Shown: in pieces, positions 1 through 5,495 of the stretch | Position numbering within the stretch: the stretch's first letter is position 1 | Layout of the letters: each line of letters starts with the position of its first letter | NCBI GenBank assembly: GCA_021789565.1 | Contig: JAJYJL010000590.1 | Span: forward strand, 1 to 5,909 | Origin: Acidobacteriota bacterium | Lineage (GTDB): Bacteria > Acidobacteriota > Terriglobia > UBA7540 | Direction of reading: 5' to 3' | Length of the DNA stretch: 5,909 nt | Program-made: the position numbers and the translations under genes | The notes under the pieces: model-generated | Told to the model about the DNA's origin: nothing | What the model saw: only the letters and a program-made list of their open reading frames with translations | Database searches by the model: none

Positions 1-16
1 CATTGACGTTTAGCCT

Positions 17-1039
17 TTACTCGCCCTTGCCTGTTGTAGACGACCGCTTGATTTGCGTCCTGACAGCTGCATGGATTTCCGGAAGCCGTGAGTAGGCCGC
101 AGCACACTTCAGCCAGCGGGAATTGTCCATAGCCGGATATCCGGAGATTACTTTGTTGGATTCGACGTCGGAAGGTATTCCCGTCTGAGCTGTAGCAATT
201 ACGTTGTCACCGATCGTCAGGTGGCCGGCCACGCCAACCTGTCCTGCCAGGACGACGTTCTTTCCCACCTTGCAGCTGCCTGCGAGCCCGGACTGCCCGC
301 AGAGCAGAGTATTCTCTCCAATATCGCAGGCGTGGCCCACCTGTACAAGGTTATCGATCTTCGCGCCCCTCCGAAGCCGCGTCGCGCCTATGGTCGCGCG
401 ATCAATACAGGCATTCGCCTGAACTTCCACTCCGTCTTCAATAATGACTGTGCCGGCCTGAACGATCTTGTAGTAGGATCCATCCGCTTGGCGAGCAAAC
501 CCAAAGCCGTCGCTGCCGATGATGGCTCCATTTTGAAGAACTACGTCGTTGCCGATCTGCACATTCTCGCGGACAACAGCATGAGAGTGTGCCCAAAAAC
601 GGTGTCCTATTTTGGTACACCTGTAAATCATCACATGTCCCTTAATGACACAGTCGTCTCCGATTTCAACACCTGACTCAATAACGACGTATGGCCCAAT
701 GGAAGGATTGCGGCCAAGCTTTGCGTCCTGTGCAATAACCGCGGTCGGATGAATCCCTGGCTCGGGGCGAGCAGGCGGGTAGAACAATTCCAGTGCACGC
801 GCAAAATCCAGATACGGGTTGGCAGAGCGCAAGGCGGGGCGTCCGGGGTCGGGATCCTGCGGTGACAGAATGACGGCCGCCGCTTTGGTCGTCTGAAGCT
901 TGCGCCTGTACTTTGGGTTCGACAGGAACGTTAGATCCGTCGGGCCGGCTTCCTCAATACCCGCAACGGCCGTAATTTCAAGATCCTGCGGGCCTTCCAG
1001 CGTACATTCCAGCTTCTTTGCAATTTCACCAAGCCTCAT
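17..1039 (-). CDS. lpxD: UDP-3-O-acylglucosamine N-acyltransferase LpxD
   Basis: LpxD adds the second (N-linked) hydroxyacyl chain from acyl-ACP to UDP-3-O-acyl-glucosamine, an early lipid A step at the cytoplasmic side of the inner membrane. The 340-residue length is normal. Residues 1 to about 95 match the N-terminal uridine-binding domain (AGPTDLTFLSNPKY at 31-44). Residues 96 to about 290 are hexapeptide repeats of a left-handed beta helix (IGPYVV, IGDDCV, IGNDVV, VGKNVV, IGDNVI). The family motif IGSDGFGFA is at 174-182. The catalytic histidine is His236 in VQVGHACDIG, matching E. coli His239, and His273 lies 37 residues later, as His276 does in E. coli. GYPAMDNSRWLK (300-311) leads into the C-terminal helix. 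The ATG is preceded by AAGGAG (1054-1049) at 9 nt spacing, so the start is secure. The gene diverges from the PilZ gene. On the same strand an ATG sits at 3..1, possibly the next lipid A gene, but too little is visible to call it. No key residue is missing. Confidence 0.97.
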   Translation of the reverse strand: MRLGEIAKKLECTLEGPQDLEITAVAGIEEAGPTDLTFLSNPKYRRKLQTTKAAAVILSPQDPDPGRPALRSANPYLDFARALELFYPPARPEPGIHPTAVIAQDAKLGRNPSIGPYVVIESGVEIGDDCVIKGHVMIYRCTKIGHRFWAHSHAVVRENVQIGNDVVLQNGAIIGSDGFGFARQADGSYYKIVQAGTVIIEDGVEVQANACIDRATIGATRLRRGAKIDNLVQVGHACDIGENTLLCGQSGLAGSCKVGKNVVLAGQVGVAGHLTIGDNVIATAQTGIPSDVESNKVISGYPAMDNSRWLKCAAAYSRLPEIHAAVRTQIKRSSTTGKGE

Positions 1040-1076
1040 AGAGTCCGACTCCTTCGAAACGGAAGTGGGTTTTGGG

Positions 1077-1155
1077 ATTTTAGCCTATTGATTCTTCGCG
1101 CTCACGCATTAACAGCCTCACGAGAAAGGTTATCAAGCGTGGCGAAGGGTGACAA
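1077..1155 (-). promoter_or_regulatory. Candidate lpxD promoter region
   Basis: Two sigma70-like pairs can be read on the minus strand. One is TTGTCA (1155-1150), a 17-nt spacer, then TAACCT (1132-1127). The other is GTGAGC (1105-1100), a 17-nt spacer, then TAAAAT (1082-1077). Each matches consensus at 8 of 12 positions, so neither is decisive. Some lpxD promoter is expected here because the neighbouring gene is divergent. The rest of the spacer (about 1156-1320) shows no clear structure beyond an 8-bp palindrome GGTTAACC at 1184-1191, which can occur by chance. Confidence 0.3.
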
Positions 1156-1322
1156 TAGCCAACACGTGGATGAGTAGAATTTTGGTTAACCCGATTTCTA
1201 TTTGGAAGTTCAACGCGGTCCATCTTAAGGATGTGCCCGAGCAGACTGTTTTGACATATTGATCGGAGGATATGACTCACAGAACTTTAAAGCCAGCCAG
1301 GCAATATCCCGATATGTGAAGT

Positions 1323-1327
1323 GGAGG
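1323..1327 (+). promoter_or_regulatory. Shine-Dalgarno site deciding the PilZ start
   Basis: GGAGG lies 8 nt before the ATG at 1336. An in-frame GTG at 1321 would extend the protein by five residues, but it overlaps this site and has no Shine-Dalgarno sequence of its own, so the ATG is preferred. Confidence 0.75.
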
Positions 1328-1335
1328 CAAGCAGA

Positions 1336-1671
1336 ATGAGCCGCGGACCAAAAGGCATACGTGCCGGGACAAGGATCCCCGTGGAACTCCCTGTCCAGAT
1401 TCGATGGAAGACACAGGATGGGAAAGAAAAGGTCGCGCAAGGTAAGACGGAGAACATAAGCGGGAACGGGCTTTTTATACTTGCACCGGTTCGGCTGAGA
1501 CATGACACTCCAATTCAGTTCACCGTAGCACTTCCGCCTGAGGTCACAAACAGGCCCATGCAGTTGCACTGTGAGGGCCGTGTTGTTCGCAGGCACAAAG
1601 GTCATGCTGCGGCCGGGTTGGGCGTGGTCATAGACGATTATCAACTAGCCGCGACAAAGAATTCCATGTAG
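1336..1671 (+). CDS. Small single-domain PilZ protein (probable c-di-GMP receptor)
   Basis: PilZ domains bind cyclic di-GMP and pass the signal on to motility, exopolysaccharide or transcription machinery by protein contact. This 111-residue protein consists of almost nothing but the domain. The RxxxR motif is present as R9-A-G-T-R13, and the (D/N)xSxxG motif as N40-I-S-G-N-G45, so both halves of the nucleotide-binding site look intact. The later strands GRVVRR and AAAGLGVVI fit the end of the PilZ beta barrel. There is no signal peptide, membrane segment or output domain, so the protein is predicted to be cytosolic and to act through a partner. It begins a plus-strand series divergent from lpxD, and the response regulator starts 105 nt downstream. 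That adjacency hints at a shared signalling role but does not prove it. The physiological output cannot be read from the sequence. Confidence 0.88.
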   Translation: MSRGPKGIRAGTRIPVELPVQIRWKTQDGKEKVAQGKTENISGNGLFILAPVRLRHDTPIQFTVALPPEVTNRPMQLHCEGRVVRRHKGHAAAGLGVVIDDYQLAATKNSM

Positions 1672-1776
1672 TTCCCGGCTCTGCGCCGGTCAACGCAGGT
1701 CACACAAAACGGAAAGGGTTGGGCTATTTTCCAACGTCGCAATTCCCATCCGCAACAGAATAGAGGGCAGGAGATC

Positions 1777-2526
1777 GTGGCGGCTGATTCACCTATTACA
1801 AAGAGTGCACTGAAGCGGATCGATTCTTCCGGAACAACGATGCATGCGAAAAGACAGTTGAATAACAAAGCCAGAATCAGAATCTTGATTGCAGACGGCG
1901 AAGGGATATTCCGGCTCGGGCTCAAGAAACTTTTCAGCGTTGAAGATGACCTCCGGGTTGTGGCCCAGGCAGAAAACTCGTATCAGCTAGTGGCCATGGC
2001 AAAATCCTTTAGGCCAGACCTTGCTATCATCCAAAAGGAGATTGCGCTTAATGGATTCGATGGTCTCCTTGGACAAATTCGCCGCGACTCTCCCGAATGC
2101 AAGGTTGTTGTTACAGGTTCGAAACTGTCGATTGCAGAAAAGAACACATTGGCCGGTGGCGGGATTTCTGGAGTGATTCCAAGGGCGGCCCCGCTGGAAG
2201 TCTTTGTCGAAAATGTACGGAAGGTCATCAATGGGGAACCGATCCCGACGCCACAACACGAAGACGGCAAAGAATGTGCTCCAGGGTTTGTCCCCCGGGA
2301 CCGCCCGGTGGAAACCCTTACTCCGAGGGAAAAGGCAATCATCAGTTGTCTCACGCAAGGTTGGCGAAATCGCGACATTGCACACCACTTGATGATCACC
2401 GAACAAACCGTCAAGAACCACCTTCGGTCAATTTATGACAAGGTTGGGGTTTCGGATCGGCTGGAACTTGTACTCTATGCCATCTATCAGAAGCTTGAAC
2501 TACCTCCTGTTAATTCAAACACATAG
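1777..2526 (+). CDS. NarL/FixJ-type response regulator with degenerate receiver
   Basis: A two-domain transcription factor. Residues about 34-152 form a receiver-like domain (RILIADGEGIFRLGL near 34-48), and residues about 178-240 form a LuxR-type helix-turn-helix (LTPREKAII at 181-189, then NRDIAHHL and TVKNHLRSIYDKVGV), which looks fully functional. The receiver is atypical. The acidic pair is D40-G41 (followed by E42) instead of Asp-Asp. The segment RPDLAIIQKEIALNGFDG puts Gln86 or, allowing a two-residue insertion, Glu88 where the phosphorylated Asp belongs. The conserved Lys is Arg136. Thr113 of the switch position appears kept. Phosphorylation-independent activity is therefore inferred. 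The GTG start at 1777 follows AGAGGGCAGGAG. An in-frame ATG at 1840 (residue 22) would remove a non-conserved N-terminal extension but has a weaker ribosome site. No histidine kinase gene lies nearby, and the regulon is unknown. Confidence 0.9.
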   Translation: MAADSPITKSALKRIDSSGTTMHAKRQLNNKARIRILIADGEGIFRLGLKKLFSVEDDLRVVAQAENSYQLVAMAKSFRPDLAIIQKEIALNGFDGLLGQIRRDSPECKVVVTGSKLSIAEKNTLAGGGISGVIPRAAPLEVFVENVRKVINGEPIPTPQHEDGKECAPGFVPRDRPVETLTPREKAIISCLTQGWRNRDIAHHLMITEQTVKNHLRSIYDKVGVSDRLELVLYAIYQKLELPPVNSNT

Positions 2527-2768
2527 CAAGCACGGTTCGTCCCGGAATTGAAAAGATACCAGGCTTCCTCATGCAGTGGCCGCGCGGAACACTTTCCACC
2601 CCACGACCTCAAGCTGTAACCTGAACTGTCGGCAAACCGTAACTTAATGTGAAATGAAAATCGAACTTGGCCTTACGAAATTTCCTGTGCTAAGATTCGG
2701 TTCGATTCAGTTTTCCCCTCGTGGCAGGCGCGGTCAGGCTGTTTTTAGCATGCAATTTTTGACTATTG

Positions 2769-2798
2769 TATTGACAAGAAGGCACTTGCTATTGACAA
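2769..2798 (+). repeat. Direct repeat TATTGACAA, 21-bp period
   Basis: The nonamer TATTGACAA occurs exactly at 2769-2777 and 2790-2798. A further TTGAC lies at 2759-2763. The 21-bp period equals two turns of B-form DNA, so both copies would face the same side of the helix, as expected for paired regulator half-sites. Each copy also contains the -35 consensus TTGACA. Outside the nonamer the two units are poorly conserved. Confidence 0.5.
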
Positions 2799-2820
2799 AC
2801 GCACGCGTGTTTCAGATCAT
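2792..2820 (+). promoter_or_regulatory. Candidate sigma70-type promoter for xerD
   Basis: A perfect -35 TTGACA (2792-2797) is followed after 17 nt by GATCAT (2815-2820), which matches 4 of 6 bases of the -10 consensus. The spacer contains the palindrome CACGCGTG (2802-2809), a possible operator. Transcription from here would give a leader of nearly 180 nt before xerD. A second possible -10, TATAGT (2935-2940), lies closer but lacks a good -35. Confidence 0.35.
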
Positions 2821-2880
2821 CATAGTTTTGAGCATTGGTTGCTAGTAATTTTGGGGTACTGACATAAGCGTTTGCCGCGG

Positions 2881-2960
2881 CTGATAATAATTTCAGCTTG
2901 AATAATTAAAATGTTTAATCAATGATTTGAATTGTATAGTGTAATGTAAAACATTAAGCA
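2881..2960. repeat. AT-rich block with clustered short inverted repeats
   Basis: By direct count this 80-bp block is 21% GC, far below the flanking genes. It contains ATTAAA-atg-TTTAAT (2905-2919), the overlapping AATCA-a-TGATT (2917-2927) and TAATGT-aaa-ACATTA (2942-2956). An imperfect palindrome runs from CTGA (2881) to TCAG (2896). The first and third have the same 6-3-6 geometry, with centres 37 bp apart. They could be operators for a dimeric regulator, or simply a flexible, easily melted promoter upstream region. Confidence 0.5.
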
Positions 2961-3005
2961 TTCTAGGTTCGGATACTTGAAGGGTGGGCGGGGCAGAGGC
3001 GCCGA

Positions 3006-3911
3006 ATGCCGGACACAATCGCCAATATTTCTGCGGAGGTTTCCAGCTTTCTGGATTATGCCGCAGTCGAAAAAGGACTGGCCTCTAACAGCATCGCGAG
3101 CTACGGACGTGATCTGAACAGGTTCACCGTCTATCTTCACAAGTCAGGCCTGGCACTTGAGAATGTTCGGCATGAACATATCCGAAAATTCCTGGAAGGT
3201 CTTTACAGGCAAGGCCTTAGCGCTCGATCTGCGGCAAGGCAACTGGCAGCGGTTCGGCACTTTTTCCGTTTCCTGGTCAAAGAAGGCCGGCTCTCCGCCG
3301 ACCCCGCCCACGAAATCGAAGCGCCCCACATTTCACACTCGCTCCCCAAGTATTTGAATTTTCAAGAAGTTGAGATCCTACTGGCACAACCAGATTCATC
3401 TACCCCCACGGGGGTTCGGGACCGCGCCATGCTGGAACTTCTCTATGCCACAGGAATGCGGGTTTCTGAGCTTCTGAGCATACGGTGGGAGGATTTTGAG
3501 CCGAATCTAGGCGTTGTTCGTTGCCTGGGCAAGGGAAACAAAGAGCGGCTGATTCCAGTAGGGAAATCAGCGCTGCGAGCAGTGGAAGCTTATCTCCGGC
3601 AAGGGAGAGCGTCTTTCACAAAGCAACCGGACGTTCCGTATCTTTTTCTGAACCAGCGGGGCGGCCGGCTTTCGCGTGTAGGATTTTGGAAAATTTTGTC
3701 GGCTTACGGTCGCCGGGCTGGAATTCGCATTTCGTTGACCCCACATATGGTTCGGCACTCATTTGCCACTCATTTGCTTGAGAGAGGCGCCGACCTCCGG
3801 TCAATCCAGACCATGCTGGGCCATAGTGATATTTCCACAACCCAGATTTATACCCATGTACTTAAGGAGCGGTTGCGCCAAGTCTATCAAAATCACCACC
3901 CGCGAGCCTGA
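3006..3911 (+). CDS. xerD: Site-specific tyrosine recombinase XerD
   Basis: XerD, normally paired with XerC, resolves chromosome dimers by strand exchange at dif near the terminus, activated by FtsK. The 301-residue length is standard. Residues about 8-95 are the SAM-like core-binding domain (LASNSIASYGRDL, then AARQLAAVRHFFRFL). Residues about 112-295 are the catalytic domain. All six catalytic residues are present at E. coli-like spacing: R152 (GMRVSEL), K176 (GKGNKERLIPV), H247 and R250 (HMVRHSFATHL), H273 (LGHSDISTTQ) and the nucleophile Y282 (IYTHV). The C-terminal QNHHPRA is the classic XerD ending and favours XerD over XerC. The ATG at 3006 follows AGAGG (2995-2999) at 6 nt. No repeats, transposase or integration-site features surround it, so it looks like the housekeeping enzyme rather than a phage integrase. 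The next gene starts 37 bp downstream, probably in the same transcript. Confidence 0.95.
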   Translation: MPDTIANISAEVSSFLDYAAVEKGLASNSIASYGRDLNRFTVYLHKSGLALENVRHEHIRKFLEGLYRQGLSARSAARQLAAVRHFFRFLVKEGRLSADPAHEIEAPHISHSLPKYLNFQEVEILLAQPDSSTPTGVRDRAMLELLYATGMRVSELLSIRWEDFEPNLGVVRCLGKGNKERLIPVGKSALRAVEAYLRQGRASFTKQPDVPYLFLNQRGGRLSRVGFWKILSAYGRRAGIRISLTPHMVRHSFATHLLERGADLRSIQTMLGHSDISTTQIYTHVLKERLRQVYQNHHPRA

Positions 3912-3948
3912 GAATTGGATTCTATTGTGGCTCGCCTGATAGGAAAAC

Positions 3949-5403
3949 ATGACCGACTATAACTTCCTGATGGAAAGCCGGCTATCACCCGCCCAGTTTC
4001 AGCTTGTCAATGAACTCAGCCGGACCGCCTACGGTGAAGGCATCAATCTTTACCTTGTGGGCGGGGCGGTGCGCGACATGACCTTTGGCCAGGCCATTGT
4101 CCGCGATTTGGATTTTGCCGCCGAAGGCGACATTCAGAAAATACTCCGGCACATGCTTCCCGGCAAATCGAAAGCTGTGGGGGCCGGCAAAAAGGGGCCG
4201 GCATGGGCCACCAGTTCCTTGGAAGTTATCAATTCACGGATTGACCAGCGTCGTGGGTCGGCGGAGTTACAGTTCAGCAACGGTGTTCGGGCTGAAGTGT
4301 CCAGGTGCCATCAGGAAATTGCACCCAAGCCAGGAAAGCGCCCGGAATTGCTACCCGCAATGATTTTTGACGATCTGAAGGGGCGCGACTTCGCCTTCAA
4401 TGCCATGGCGATTTCCTTGCATCCGAATTCCCGGGGCCTTCTTCTGGATCCCAAAAATGGGGTTGGGGATATCGAAAGGCAGGAAATTCGTGCCCTCTAT
4501 TCGCGGAGCTTCTGGGACGACCCCGTACGGATATATCGGCTGTTCCGGCTGGGCATTCGCTTTGGGTTTAAGCCAGACGAGAAGACACAGCGGTGGCTGG
4601 ATGCCGCTTTGGAAGAAGGAATCTGGGCCAACCTGCAACCGGACAGGCAGGGGCAGGAAATAGAAGCCGTGTTGCGCGAGGAAAACCCCGATCGTGTTCT
4701 CAAGTTGTATGAGGACCGCGGCATTCTGGGAGGACTGGACCGTGGCCTGACACGGATTGCCTATGATCGCTTCCGGAAGATCAACGCGCTGGCCAGAAAG
4801 TTTCCCGCGGAAGACATGTTCCTGTTGAACTTTGATTGTCTTGCATCCAAATTGAGCGGCGCCCAGAAGCAGCGGCTGGCAAAGAAGGTACTGAATGATT
4901 CCAGGACAGTGAAGCTTGCGCTCGGGCTGGATCGCGACGCGAAGAAAATTGCCCGCCTCCTTTCCAGCGCCAAGTGCGGAACACCCAGCCAGGCCTATAA
5001 GGTTCTATCGCAGCAACCCAGGCCGCTGCTGCTTTTTCTGCTCGCCTATTATCCTCAAGCCAAGGTCCTGACACGCATCAAGCACTTTATGGAGAAAGTC
5101 CCGCAGGTCCGGTCACGACTGCCGGAAAGTGAACTTCTGGTGCTGGGAATCAAGCCCGGACCCAAATTCGACAAAATTCTGGAGCGTGTCTTTTTCGATC
5201 TGTTGGATGGAAAGATCAAGAGCCATCAGCAATTGCATCAGGAACTGCGATCGCTGGCCGGGATCAAAGAAGAGCCTGCCCCACCGGCAAGCAGCACACC
5301 ACCTGCAAAGCCGATCAAGACCGCGCCACGAAAGCAGGCCATCAAGCCTGCGAAGGGTGCTCATCCTGCCGTCAGGCAAAAGAAGAAGGCGCGACGGAGC
5401 TGA
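3949..5403 (+). CDS. cca: CCA tRNA nucleotidyltransferase / poly(A) polymerase family protein
   Basis: Class II nucleotidyltransferase, most likely adding or repairing the 3' CCA of tRNAs in the cytoplasm from CTP and ATP. The head domain has LVGGAVRD (36-43) and the metal-binding pair D53-x-D55 (VRDLDF). The RNA-family motif GRDFAFNAMA is at 145-154. The base-selecting motif, usually EDxxR, is D190-D-P-V-R194 and runs into RLFRLGIRFGF. A C-terminal segment GIKPGPKFDKILERVFFDLLDGKI (400-423) matches the end of the family core. Residues about 440-484 form a Lys/Ala/Pro-rich basic tail, probably disordered and RNA-binding. The stretch at 70-140 between the metal site and GRDFAFN is poorly recognisable. 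There is no HD phosphohydrolase motif. CCA-adding, A-adding, CC-adding and poly(A) activities cannot be separated by eye, so the symbol is provisional. The ATG at 3949 follows AGGA (3941-3944). Xer and cca genes here are unrelated in function but co-directional and close. Confidence 0.85.
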   Translation: MTDYNFLMESRLSPAQFQLVNELSRTAYGEGINLYLVGGAVRDMTFGQAIVRDLDFAAEGDIQKILRHMLPGKSKAVGAGKKGPAWATSSLEVINSRIDQRRGSAELQFSNGVRAEVSRCHQEIAPKPGKRPELLPAMIFDDLKGRDFAFNAMAISLHPNSRGLLLDPKNGVGDIERQEIRALYSRSFWDDPVRIYRLFRLGIRFGFKPDEKTQRWLDAALEEGIWANLQPDRQGQEIEAVLREENPDRVLKLYEDRGILGGLDRGLTRIAYDRFRKINALARKFPAEDMFLLNFDCLASKLSGAQKQRLAKKVLNDSRTVKLALGLDRDAKKIARLLSSAKCGTPSQAYKVLSQQPRPLLLFLLAYYPQAKVLTRIKHFMEKVPQVRSRLPESELLVLGIKPGPKFDKILERVFFDLLDGKIKSHQQLHQELRSLAGIKEEPAPPASSTPPAKPIKTAPRKQAIKPAKGAHPAVRQKKKARRS

Positions 5404-5495
5404 GAAATTCCCAGCCATTTCCATCAGGCAGGAAGCCGAAAGGCGAAGTACGGCATCTTATTGATGTCGATTCCGACGTGGGGTGATAAATTATT

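Larger units (their letters stand above)
2527..3005 (+). other. Long intergenic region upstream of xerD
   Basis: This 479-bp gap has no credible gene. Its first half (2527 to about 2755) shows no clear terminator. The only structure seen there is an 8-bp inverted repeat, AATCGAAC (2659-2666) with GTTCGATT (2700-2707), around a 33-nt loop, which could be chance. The second half holds TTGACA-bearing repeats and a very AT-rich palindromic block, listed separately. A 63-codon open frame at 2654-2845 has no ribosome site or recognisable protein character. Confidence 0.6.

Noticed and set aside
1..3. CAT at the left edge, an ATG on the minus strand 13 nt after the lpxD stop, with AAAGG overlapping that stop; possibly the start of a following lipid A gene.
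   Set aside because: Only a start codon would be inside the window, so no protein evidence exists.
1251..1279. TTGACA at 1251-1256 as a promoter for the PilZ gene.
   Set aside because: No acceptable -10 at 16-18 nt spacing; the best candidate, TATGAC, is only 14 nt away.
1225..1644. 139-codon minus-strand open frame over the PilZ gene.
   Set aside because: Antisense shadow of a gene with clear PilZ motifs; its translation shows no domain.
1681..1735. Small inverted repeats after the PilZ gene (CTGCG/CGCAG and GTTGG/CCAAC) as a terminator.
   Set aside because: Stems are only 5 bp and no T-run follows them.
2699..2708. GGTTCGATTC, resembling a tRNA T-loop.
   Set aside because: The flanking bases do not form the five-pair T stem, and no anticodon or acceptor arms are present.
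2654..2845. 63-codon open frame in the xerD upstream region.
   Set aside because: No ribosome binding site, no recognisable domain, and it overlaps the promoter-like repeats.
2942..2952. A sequence matching 8 of 11 bases of the E. coli dif XerD arm, lying next to xerD.
   Set aside because: The expected XerC arm upstream (2925-2935) matches only 2 of 11 bases, and AT-rich DNA makes such partial matches likely.
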